12,654 nt of DNA from an uncultured Candidatus Competibacteraceae bacterium (GTDB lineage Bacteria; Pseudomonadota; Gammaproteobacteria; Competibacterales; Competibacteraceae): positions 1 through 12,654 of the forward strand of contig CALGOO010000342.1 in assembly GCA_937960715.1 (NCBI GenBank). The letters run 5' to 3'. Below the pieces are notes generated by a model, which saw nothing but the letters and a program-made list of their open reading frames with translations, ran no database searches and had not been told where the DNA came from. Shown one piece after another: positions 1-5,933 of the stretch. The first letter of the stretch is position 1. The number at the start of each line of letters is the position of its first letter. A program made the position numbers and the translations under genes.

Positions 1-1550
1 TCCTCGCGGCGGTAAATCTTCTCGTCCCAGGGCCGGTCGCCGCGGTCGAAGATCACCAGATGGCCGGACCCTTCGCCCACCCGGTCGAGGTATTGCCAAG
101 TCTGCTCCAGCCCCTCGGTCAGGGTGCGCTCCACGCTTTTACGCAAAATCTTCAGTTCGAGCACGATCCGCTGCACCCCGCCCGGCGCGTGCCAGATCAC
201 CAGCAGATCGGTCCGGCCCCGGCCCAGGCCGTATTCGCGCTCCACCCGGCCGCCGCCATTGACGATCCGTTGCAGGAAGGCTTGCATCAAGAGTTGCGGG
301 CCGGCTTCCTGGTAGTCGAACCGTCGCAGCCAGTGTTCGGAGTGTTCGCGGAAGAACTCCTGGAATCCGGCCAGCAGCTTGTCCTCGTCCAGCCGACCGT
401 CCGGGCGCAGGTACCAGGCGGGTTGCTGGCTGGCTTCCAGGTCCAGTTGCTGGACGTAGGTCAGTTGCCGGGGAATGATCTCCCGGTAGGTGGCGTTGGC
501 GATGGCCAGGCGGCCGTCGATCCGGTCGATCAGCCCCAGATCGAGCACGTACTGGATGTCTTCATCGCTGGCAGCCAGTTGAAGCTCGTCACCGCTCAAT
601 ACCGGTTCGATCACCCGCCGCACCCGCGGTTCGCGCAACTTGTCGGCCAACTGGTCGAGATGGGTTTCCCGGCGCAGGATCAGCGCTTCCTTGGCCTGGT
701 CCAACGCCTCGGCGTCGATCGGCCGGCTCCGGTCCCGCCCGGCGGGCGCCCGAAAGCAGGTCTCGTAGCCCAGGGCGTTGACCAGCCACGGCTGGCCCCG
801 ACTGAGCGCCCAGGCGCGTTCCAGCGCGGCGGCGGTGAAAGTCTGGCCGGTGGCGGCGGTGTGTTCGGCGTACAGCGCGGCCATGTCGTCCGCCGTGAAG
901 TTGCCCAGCCGCAGCGATTCGGCCTTGATGTTGAAAGCCGACCCGCCGGTGATGATCTCCTTCGTGCTGCCGGAATGAATCCGGTAGTCCCGCACGTCCC
1001 GCACGCCGCAGAGAATCACCGTTTGAGGGAAGCGGACCGGACGTTTGGGATACCCCGCTCGCAATTGCCGCAACACCGCGATCAAGGTATCGCCGATCAG
1101 GGCGTCGATTTCGTCGATCAGCAGCACCAGTGGTCGGTCGCTGGCGCCGGCCCAGTCGCTCAAGACCGCCTCCAGCGCCTGATGCGGGCCGTGCCGTTCC
1201 AGAATCGCCGGCCAAATCGCGCCTGGATAGCGATCCTCGGCGCCATCCCGCGCCCAGTCGCCCAACGCGGCCAGAATCGCCCGCATCGCCGCCGCCACGT
1301 CCTCGCGGGCGCTCTGGGCGATTTCGACGTTGACGTAGACGCAGCGGTAGCGGTCGCCGGCGTTGAGGTGCTCGCGCAGCGCCAACAGGCAAGTGGTCTT
1401 GCCGGTCTGGCGAGGGGCGTGGAGGATGAAGTATTTTTCCTGTTCGATCAATGGGAGCAGCATATCCAGATCGATCCGCCGCAAGGGATCGAGACAGTAA
1501 TGCCGGGTCAGGTTGACCGGCCCGGCGGTGTTGAAGAAGCGCATGGTCAT
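1..1550 (-). CDS. AAA ATPase with C-terminal PD-(D/E)XK nuclease-like domain (3' end outside window)
   Basis: This reading frame stays open from the ATG at 1550 to the left edge, giving at least 516 codons; only a few C-terminal residues are probably missing. The N-terminus reads MTMRFFNTAGPVN and leads to a Walker A motif, APRQTGKTT, at residues 45-53. A Walker B motif, VLLIDEIDAL, follows with D146 and E147. The far C-terminus has the spacing of a PD-(D/E)XK nuclease core: GRTDLL with D448, then LELK with E465 and K467. The protein therefore couples an ATPase module to a possible nuclease. Proteins of this build are common and often multicopy in some cyanobacteria and proteobacteria; their biological role is not established, and a mobile-element or defence role is only a guess. 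No transmembrane segment is apparent. A second ATG lies at codon 3. A possible -10 box (TATATT, minus strand 1606-1601) lies about 50 nt upstream, with no convincing -35. Family confidence is high; function is unknown. Confidence 0.88.
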   Translation of the reverse strand, partial: MTMRFFNTAGPVNLTRHYCLDPLRRIDLDMLLPLIEQEKYFILHAPRQTGKTTCLLALREHLNAGDRYRCVYVNVEIAQSAREDVAAAMRAILAALGDWARDGAEDRYPGAIWPAILERHGPHQALEAVLSDWAGASDRPLVLLIDEIDALIGDTLIAVLRQLRAGYPKRPVRFPQTVILCGVRDVRDYRIHSGSTKEIITGGSAFNIKAESLRLGNFTADDMAALYAEHTAATGQTFTAAALERAWALSRGQPWLVNALGYETCFRAPAGRDRSRPIDAEALDQAKEALILRRETHLDQLADKLREPRVRRVIEPVLSGDELQLAASDEDIQYVLDLGLIDRIDGRLAIANATYREIIPRQLTYVQQLDLEASQQPAWYLRPDGRLDEDKLLAGFQEFFREHSEHWLRRFDYQEAGPQLLMQAFLQRIVNGGGRVEREYGLGRGRTDLLVIWHAPGGVQRIVLELKILRKSVERTLTEGLEQTWQYLDRVGEGSGHLVIFDRGDRPWDEKIYRRE

Positions 1551-1746
1551 GGAGTTTCTCTGGTGGGGCGGGGTCGAGCGGGCCGAGCGGCACGTATTTG
1601 AATATAGCCGTCACCATATCACTAAGTTGACAAAGTGGAGCTCCTTGTCGATATTTTTCCACCGCTATGCTCAAGAATATCACCTGCCGCTTCCCGCGCC
1701 GCCCGCCTCCCGGCGGCGTCTGACCGCTTGGCCCAGCCCATGGAGA

Positions 1747-1929
1747 TCACCACATGCGGTCGAACCCATGAAACCGGTCAATCTCCCGGCCACAGCGGTG
1801 GCACTGGGCCGTGCGGAGGGCGCTTTCCACCTCGATCAACAGGGTGGCATCCGGCAACACCTGGGTGGCCAACACCCGGACATCAGGCAGATCCAGGGGC
1901 AAGCTAATCGTGATCGACATGGTCAGCAC
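1747..1929 (-). pseudogene. ISL3-like transposase, N-terminal remnant
   Basis: Sixty codons from the ATG at 1929 resemble the start of ISL3-family transposases: a short beta-rich N-terminus followed by the first half of a zinc ribbon, CHRCGREIDRFHG. The frame stops right after the segment FHGFDRMW. Full-length members continue there with the second cysteine pair, a helix-turn-helix and a DDE catalytic domain of several hundred residues. None of these is found downstream on either strand, so this is a truncated, inactive relic. No terminal inverted repeat could be recognised. The 196 bp between this stub and the ATPase start (1551-1746) contain no gene; they hold a plus-strand TTGACA at 1627-1632 and a 7-bp GC-rich stem near 1703-1724 without a U-tract. 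The family call rests on recalled resemblance of the N-terminus and needs a profile search. Confidence 0.6.
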
Positions 1930-2026
1930 TCCACTCGGGTCAGAACCTGCTCAGCGTTCCATCCTTGGGCTGCCAATGCCACACCACTACATCTTGTGGC
2001 CTTCACGGGAGACCTCATTGAACCAC

Positions 2027-2265
2027 TTATCCACTTATAGGAGGCGAAGATGAGTGACACAATTATTCAAGAAGCGCGGAATATTCGCGAACGACACGCC
2101 GCCAGCCTAGGTTATGACTTGGATCGAATTTACATCGACCTGAAGGCCCGGCAGGAGAAACATGCAGCAGAAGGTTGGGCTATCGTTCCACCACCTGCCA
2201 ACCCGTCGCCAGAGCCTAACTTGGCGTTGCGGCGGGCTCGCTTCGCTCGCCGCTGAACGCGAGCG
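2027..2265 (+). mobile_element. Candidate integron gene cassette (single, no integrase seen)
   Basis: An 8-bp direct repeat, TTATCCAC, occurs at 2027-2034 and again at 2266-2273. The second copy begins at the point where an integron integrase would cut the attC-like site, between G2265 and T2266. The interval has the compact form of a gene cassette: about 20 nt of leader, one small gene with a good ribosome-binding site (2050-2256), then the attC-like hairpin. Against this, the base before the left copy is C rather than the expected G. The left side also contains a tandem CCACTTAT duplication (2023-2038), which makes the repeat match less compelling. No integrase gene or attI site lies in the window, so this would be an isolated cassette or part of an integrase-less cluster. 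Confidence 0.45.
2050..2256 (+). CDS. Small conserved hypothetical protein whose tail is encoded by the attC-like site
   Basis: A 68-residue protein starting MSDTIIQEARNIRERHAA. The start is well supported by AGGAGG about 6 nt upstream of the ATG. The first ~50 residues are rich in charged helix-forming residues and match, from memory, a widespread family of small uncharacterised proteins (pattern: I.EEVR.IR..HA..Y.YDLD.I..DLK). Those are common in cyanobacteria and gammaproteobacteria and are sometimes seen near toxin-antitoxin genes. No function is known, and no transmembrane segment is present. From about residue 56 onward the codons lie inside the attC-like hairpin, giving the arginine-rich tail LALRRARFARR; such a tail is typical when a cassette gene reads into its recombination site. 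An ancestral stop near residue 50 may therefore have been lost. Its neighbours are broken genes, consistent with an inserted cassette. Confidence 0.72.
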   Translation: MSDTIIQEARNIRERHAASLGYDLDRIYIDLKARQEKHAAEGWAIVPPPANPSPEPNLALRRARFARR

Positions 2266-2271
2266 TTATCC
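2214..2271 (+). other. attC-like recombination site (59-base element)
   Basis: The site begins with an R''-type box, GCCTAAC (2214-2220), and ends with an R'-type box, GTTATCC (2265-2271). TAAC at 2217-2220 pairs with GTTA at 2265-2268. Inside, GCGTT (2224-2228) pairs with AACGC (2256-2260), and GCGGCG (2229-2234) pairs with CGCCGC (2248-2253). T2254 and G2255 are left unpaired on one side, the asymmetric extrahelical bases expected in a folded attC. The total of 58 bp is the usual minimal length. The last three bases of R' depart from the GTTRRRY consensus, but these come from the neighbouring DNA in an integrated cassette. The combination of boxes, symmetry and bulge makes chance unlikely, although activity cannot be judged. 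Confidence 0.68.
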
Positions 2272-2287
2272 ACCTCTGCCCTGTACG

Positions 2288-2422
2288 CGCCCCGCTGGCG
2301 GCCATGCCGACCACGGCGACGACCACGCCCAGCGCCAGCCGGCCCGGCGTTTGCGACAGCTTCAGGCCGGCCGGCCCGGCGATTTCACACAGGCCGGCCA
2401 CGATCAAGTAAGGCCAGGCCAT
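2288..2422 (-). pseudogene. SMR-family transporter (SugE/Gdx-like), N-terminal remnant
   Basis: From the ATG at 2422 about 45 codons align by eye with the start of small multidrug-resistance proteins of the SugE/Gdx guanidinium-exporter type. They begin MAWPYLIVAGLCEI with the essential glutamate at position 13, then GLKLS, then a second hydrophobic segment, LALGVVVAVVGMAAS. The family is normally about 105 residues with four membrane helices; here only helices 1 and 2 remain. After residue 45 similarity ends, and the frame runs into the attC-like site before stopping at 2216. Residue 16, normally tryptophan, is glycine, a further sign of decay. A GGGGAGA ribosome-binding site is still present upstream of the ATG, so a short peptide could still be made. 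No guanidine riboswitch was recognised upstream (2423-2565). On the plus strand of that stretch a coiled-coil-like tail, TGRLEVLKDRLETLKAAYRG, ends at 2530 but has no identifiable start. Confidence 0.66.
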
Positions 2423-2565
2423 ACGGTGGTCTCCCCGCAGTCAGCGGTTGCACAGCCAGCCTCAAGACCGGCCGCCTGGAAGTGCTCAAGGACAGGTTGG
2501 AGACGCTGAAAGCGGCCTATCGCGGTGGGTGATTGGGGGCGCTTGGGTTGTCCATCCGCCCGCGC

Positions 2566-3498
2566 CTATCGCGGCAATGACGCATCCATCGACCGCCGCA
2601 CTTGGGCGACTTGTTCGTCGCTATAGCGGCGGCTGTCGGTCAACTCGAAATCGACCTTCAGATTCAGGCGCCGCACGAAAGCGTCGACCGCCGCATCACG
2701 CAACCGTCGGCGCGGTCCGGCGCCGGATGGAATGCCGCCAGCAATCTCCCGGTCGTCGTCCAGCGCTTTTTTGATGGCGTGCAACACGGTCGGCGAGTCG
2801 ATGTCGCGCAACACCGACAAGAAAAATTCCATGTCGGCGACGCTCGCGCGGTCGATGGTCCGTAACAACGCCTCGCGGGCAGCGCCGTCTCCAAGTTGCG
2901 AGAGCGCGACTTGCGCCGGCAGCGCCACCGCCACCACCGGTCCCCAATCCGAGAGTTTGGTGCGTTCCGCGCCGAAACCCTCGACCATGGCGCGCAGCGC
3001 CTGTTCGTTCTCGGCGGCGGGGAAATACCCCAGCAACAGGAGGCAAGCCGCCGCGTGATTGCCCGCCAGGACGCTGGCGCGCAACGCCGAACCAGCCGCT
3101 TTATCGCGCGCCAGCGTCGTCGGCTTGTAGCGGGTGTAGAGCGCGCGAGCCGCGCGTTCGCGGATATCGGCGTCTGGATCGCCGAGCGCTTCCAGCAGCA
3201 AGGGCAAGGCCGCCGTACCACCGACGGCGGCGAGTACCGCGACCGCCTCGCGCCGGATATCCGCCCGATCATCGCGGAGATAGGGCGCCAGCAAGGGAGC
3301 CACGCGCGGCCCCAGCGCCGGCAATTGGCTGATGTGGCCGAACTCGCCTTCGCGCGCCGCGCGAAACGCCTGCTCGACCTGTTGTTCGACATCGACGGCC
3401 TGTTTTGCCATGAGGAGATTCCCATCGAAAAGATGGGCCGCCAGCACTAGAGCGGGCGCGGCCCAGACCAGCAACGACTTGATCGACCTGGTCGCCAA
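2566..3498 (-). CDS. HEAT-repeat protein with N-terminal signal or membrane anchor
   Basis: About 310 residues from a TTG at 3498. That start is preceded by AGGGA with a 7-nt gap and lies 19 nt after the metalloprotease stop. The frame extends upstream to an ATG at 3576, but that would overlap the metalloprotease by 59 nt and bury the hydrophobic segment. From the TTG the protein begins MATRSIKSLLVWAAPALVLA, a basic then hydrophobic stretch typical of a signal peptide or signal anchor, which suggests a periplasmic or membrane-attached location. Next comes a charged helix and at least two HEAT/PBS-lyase-type repeats, with elements such as RADIRREAVAVLAAVGG and DADIRERAARAL. More helical, repeat-like sequence (GDGAAREALLRTIDRA) reaches to about residue 240. 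The C-terminus is charged and ends MDASLPR. HEAT arrays are protein-binding scaffolds and no catalytic motif is visible. Co-transcription with the metalloprotease is likely, so it may be a partner or adaptor; that is inference. Confidence 0.8.
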   Translation of the reverse strand: MATRSIKSLLVWAAPALVLAAHLFDGNLLMAKQAVDVEQQVEQAFRAAREGEFGHISQLPALGPRVAPLLAPYLRDDRADIRREAVAVLAAVGGTAALPLLLEALGDPDADIRERAARALYTRYKPTTLARDKAAGSALRASVLAGNHAAACLLLLGYFPAAENEQALRAMVEGFGAERTKLSDWGPVVAVALPAQVALSQLGDGAAREALLRTIDRASVADMEFFLSVLRDIDSPTVLHAIKKALDDDREIAGGIPSGAGPRRRLRDAAVDAFVRRLNLKVDFELTDSRRYSDEQVAQVRRSMDASLPR

Positions 3499-3517
3499 GT
3501 TCTTGTCCCTGCGTGGC

Positions 3518-4324
3518 TCAAGGATTGGCCGTGTTGGCGTGGTCCTTGGGGATAAAGGAACCGCTGGGCGAACCATCGAACATCAGGTCCCGGCGGTTGT
3601 TGGTGTGATCGACGCCCAAATGGTGCAACAGTTCGTGCGCCAGCACCAACCCCGCCGGGTCCAAGGTGTTGTCCTCGAAAATGCAGCTTCCGCCCAGCGT
3701 GCCGGCCTCGACGTCGTCGCGCAAGGGCGTTCGATCCTGCTCGTACTCCTTGACGAAGAACACGTTGAAGTCGGCGGTTCTGTCCGCGTGACTGGTCACG
3801 ATATCCCATTCGTGCTGGCGCGCGGCGACGCCGGGAAGATGAGCGGAAAAACGCACCACCCGCCTCAGGTTCTGCGCGATCCGCAGCGGCGCGGCGCCGT
3901 GGCGCGAAATTTCGATGTTGGCCTGCGGCGACAAGATGCGATTGGCGGCGATGATCAAATCGTTCAGGTCGGCGATCTGGCGCGCGGTCTTTTGGACGCG
4001 GCCGTCATCGACGTAATGAAACGTGGTCCGCACCGTCCTTTTGTTTTTGACCGAAACGTCGAGCACGGCGTCGAACAACGGCCCTAAACCCACCTGAATC
4101 TGACAGGTTCCCGCGCGCACGCCGGTGATCGTAAGGATTCTTAAGCCCAAGATGCTGGAAGTCCGCACCGTGGCGACGGCGGTGTTGCTGCTGGCGACGG
4201 AAAGTCCCGCGGCATCCAACAGGAAGACCATTTTGAAGCCGCCAACAGGCACCATTTGCCAGTTTGGCGAAGCAAATCTGTCGAAACCATCGTTCGGGCG
4301 AACTTCCGCAAATCGGGCGGCCAT
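3518..4324 (-). CDS. Metzincin-like zinc metalloprotease with Ig-like N-terminal region
   Basis: A 268-residue protein from the ATG at 4324, chosen because GGAG lies 6 nt upstream; a GTG four codons earlier at 4336 is possible. The C-terminal part holds HELLHHLGVDH at residues 230-240, an exact HExxHxxGxxH metzincin zinc site with H230, H234, H240 and catalytic E231. It is followed by a methionine (M248, in DLMFDG) suited to the Met-turn. The N-terminal third looks like a bacterial Ig-like (BIG2) domain, with SSNTAVATV and LTITGVRAGTCQIQV. A central region (FHYVDDGRVQKTARQIADLN onward) probably forms the upper half of the protease domain. No signal peptide is visible, so export would need another route, or the enzyme acts inside the cell. 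The substrate is unknown. It is followed closely by the HEAT-repeat gene. The metzincin call is strong because all four site residues and the Met are present; subfamily is not assigned. Confidence 0.85.
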   Translation of the reverse strand: MAARFAEVRPNDGFDRFASPNWQMVPVGGFKMVFLLDAAGLSVASSNTAVATVRTSSILGLRILTITGVRAGTCQIQVGLGPLFDAVLDVSVKNKRTVRTTFHYVDDGRVQKTARQIADLNDLIIAANRILSPQANIEISRHGAAPLRIAQNLRRVVRFSAHLPGVAARQHEWDIVTSHADRTADFNVFFVKEYEQDRTPLRDDVEAGTLGGSCIFEDNTLDPAGLVLAHELLHHLGVDHTNNRRDLMFDGSPSGSFIPKDHANTANP

Positions 4325-4462
4325 AGCGATCTCCACGGTGATGCACGCTCATGCTGACGCTGGTTGAAGCACGCTGCGTGCCACAGGCGGTTCGTTATCC
4401 GCGCGTGGTCGATCACGGCGACGGAGGCGACGATCTTGGGGTCGGCGCGGAAGTTCCTCAGG

Positions 4463-4490
4463 CCAAAATGATCCGTTCGGTCCATTTTGG
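4463..4490. repeat. 28-bp imperfect palindrome upstream of the metalloprotease
   Basis: CCAAAATG (4463-4470) and CATTTTGG (4483-4490) are perfect inverted repeats, and the 12 bases between them add CCG/CGG pairing around a TT centre. It lies about 140 bp upstream of the metalloprotease start. It could be a regulator-binding site or an insertion-sequence end; there is no U-tract to suggest a terminator. The surrounding stretch 4345-4547 contains no recognisable gene on either strand. Confidence 0.4.
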
Positions 4491-4547
4491 TGTGAGCCAA
4501 ACAGCGCGACCGGACCCAACGTCCGCTTGGGGCGGTGGTGGGTCGCA

Positions 4548-4664
4548 CCACGGCAACCGGCGCACCCGCGTGAACGCCTGGGCGCTCGCGCGATGCCGGC
4601 TTTTGAACCCCTCGTCGGCGAGCAGGTGACGGGTGGTTTCGATCGTGTACGTAGCCGGGTTCAT
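4548..4664 (-). pseudogene. IS4-like transposase, N-terminal remnant
   Basis: From the ATG at 4664 the first 39 codons (MNPATYTIETTRHLLAD, then SRHRASAQAFTRVRRLP) have the look of the N-terminus of IS4-family transposases, in which a helical opening leads to an RHR..A..FTR.R.L segment. After about residue 39 the similarity ends, and the frame continues as proline-rich sequence to a stop at 4458. The DDE catalytic domain is absent, so the element is dead. Upstream, CATTAAGTTAAGC on the minus strand (4723-4711) could be a degraded terminal repeat of the element, but no matching partner was found on the other side. The assignment relies on recalled family resemblance over a short stretch. Confidence 0.5.
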
Positions 4665-4696
4665 CGGTGACTCCCAAGGTGGTTGGAGTCACCGAT
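4663..4696 (-). promoter_or_regulatory. Perfect 12-bp hairpin masking the IS4-like transposase start
   Basis: ATCGGTGACTCC (4663-4674) and GGAGTCACCGAT (4685-4696) are exact inverted repeats around a 10-nt loop. Read on the minus strand, the GGGAG ribosome-binding site lies at the loop edge and in the 3' arm, and the first two bases of the ATG (4664-4663) close the stem. In an RNA read through this region the stem would hide the ribosome-binding site. This is the known logic by which several insertion sequences block transposase synthesis from outside transcripts. Confidence 0.55.
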
Positions 4697-4764
4697 ATGG
4701 GGGCGACTGGGCTTAACTTAATGGTAGTGACGTTAGAGCGTGGGATGGGGTGCGCACAGTCTCC

Positions 4765-5832
4765 TTAGGCCTCGGTCGCTTCCGGTTTCAGCGAAGCCAT
4801 GTCGATCACGAACCGGTACTTGACGTCGCTGCGCAGCATCCGCTCGTAGGCCTCGTTGATTTTCTGGATCGGGATGATTTCGATATCCGAGACGATGCCG
4901 TGCTGGGCGCAGAAATCCAGCATCTCCTGGGTTTCCCGGATGCCGCCGATCAGCGAGCCGGCCAGCCGCCGGCGCTTGAAGATCAGATTGAAGACGTGCG
5001 GTGCCGGGTGGGGGTGATCCGGCGCTCCGACCAGACACATCGTCCCGTCGCGCTTGAGCAGATCAAGGTAGGCGTCCAGGTTGTGCGGCGCGGCCACCGT
5101 GTTGAGAATGAAATCGAAGCTGCCGACATGCGGCTTCATCTCCTCGGGGTTTTTCGACACCACCACCTCGCTGGCGCCCAGCCGCCGGGCATCCTCGGTC
5201 TTGCCCGGCGAGGTGGTGAACAGCACCACCCGCGCGCCGAGGGCGTGGGCGAACTTGACCGCCATGTGACCCAGGCCGCCCAGACCGACGACGCCGACCT
5301 TCTGGCCCGGACTGACCTTCCATTGCCGCAGTGGCGAGTAGGTGGTGATGCCGGCGCACAGCAACGGCGCGGCGGCCGCCGGGTCGAGCGAGTCCGGCAC
5401 CCGCAGCACGAATCGTTCGTCGACCACGATCTGGCTGGAATAGCCGCCGTAGGTCATCTTGCCGGTGTATGGGTCGGGACTGTTGTAGGTAAAGACGATT
5501 TCGTTCTGGCAATACTGTTCCAGACCTTCCCGGCAGTCGGGGCAGGTTCCACAGGAATCGACCATGCAACCGACCGCCGCTAGATCGCCGACCTTGAAGG
5601 CGGCGACCTCGCCGCCCACGTGCGTGACTCGACCGACGATTTCGTGGCCGGGGATCACCGGATAGACCGCGTTTTGCCATTCGTTGCGGACGGTATGCAC
5701 GTCGGAATGGCAGACGCCGCAATAGAGGATTTCGATTCGAACGTCGCGCGGTCCCGGTTCGCGCCGCTCAAAGGCATGAAGATTCAGCGGAGTGGTTGCG
5801 CCTTGCGCGGCGTATCCAAGCGTTTTGATCAT
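4765..5832 (-). CDS. yahK: Zinc-dependent alcohol/aldehyde dehydrogenase, YahK-like
   Basis: A 355-residue medium-chain dehydrogenase very close to E. coli YahK (Ahr/cinnamyl-alcohol-dehydrogenase group), cytosolic enzymes that reduce a range of aldehydes to alcohols. Catalytic zinc ligands are C41 (in GVCHSD), H63 with E64 (in PGHE) and C159 (in LLCAG). The structural zinc is held by C94, C97, C100 and C108. The Rossmann fold carries GLGGLG at 183-188. The second beta strand ends in FTTS rather than an acidic residue, which favours NADPH over NADH; this is inferred from family rules. YahK-like landmarks such as DFILNTVAAPHNLD, KRDGTMCLVGAP and INEAYERMLRSDVKYRFVID are all present, so the enzyme appears intact. 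The ATG at 5832 has GAGG nine bases upstream. It is separated from tamB by 93 bp and probably transcribed separately, although no clear promoter was found. Confidence 0.93.
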   Translation of the reverse strand: MIKTLGYAAQGATTPLNLHAFERREPGPRDVRIEILYCGVCHSDVHTVRNEWQNAVYPVIPGHEIVGRVTHVGGEVAAFKVGDLAAVGCMVDSCGTCPDCREGLEQYCQNEIVFTYNSPDPYTGKMTYGGYSSQIVVDERFVLRVPDSLDPAAAAPLLCAGITTYSPLRQWKVSPGQKVGVVGLGGLGHMAVKFAHALGARVVLFTTSPGKTEDARRLGASEVVVSKNPEEMKPHVGSFDFILNTVAAPHNLDAYLDLLKRDGTMCLVGAPDHPHPAPHVFNLIFKRRRLAGSLIGGIRETQEMLDFCAQHGIVSDIEIIPIQKINEAYERMLRSDVKYRFVIDMASLKPEATEA

Positions 5833-5905
5833 GAGGGTCGACCTCGCGGGTGGGAAGTAAGGAGGGGTGACGCGAGTGGGAGTCGCTCCACTTGCGGTTC
5901 GCCCC

Positions 5906-5933
5906 TTTCGATCAACGTTTTTCGATCAACGTT
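5906..5933. repeat. 14-bp perfect tandem duplication across the tamB stop codon
   Basis: TTTCGATCAACGTT occurs twice without a gap, at 5906-5919 and 5920-5933. The right copy includes the last codon and stop of tamB (TGA, minus strand 5928-5926), so the left copy is an extra piece just downstream of the gene. It looks like a recent replication-slippage duplication. It does not change the TamB protein. Confidence 0.85.

Noticed and set aside
60..1601. A 513-codon plus-strand open frame opposite the ATPase
   Set aside because: The minus strand encodes a protein with Walker and nuclease motifs over the same bases; the plus-strand product has no recognisable features.
1627..1655. Plus-strand promoter TTGACA with 17-bp spacing to GATATT
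   Set aside because: The -35 is perfect but the -10 matches only four of six positions, and no plus-strand gene starts within 390 bp.
589..1683. A 364-codon minus-strand frame overlapping the ATPase in another frame
   Set aside because: The translation is arginine- and glycine-rich shadow sequence, and the real gene occupies a different frame of the same strand.
2516..2574. 10-bp direct repeat CCTATCGCGG at 2516-2525 and 2565-2574
   Set aside because: It is short and not linked to any element boundary; it is consistent with chance or a minor duplication.
4535..4551. Six-base inverted repeat GTGGTG/CACCAC
   Set aside because: It is too short to stand out in GC-rich DNA and has no U-tract or promoter context.
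4141..4692. A 183-codon minus-strand frame across the intergenic region and the protease start
   Set aside because: It overlaps both the metalloprotease N-terminus and the transposase stub in another frame and has no family resemblance.
5875..5892. Stem AGTGG/CCACT between yahK and tamB as a terminator
   Set aside because: The stem is short with a bulge and is not followed by a U-run in the direction of tamB transcription.
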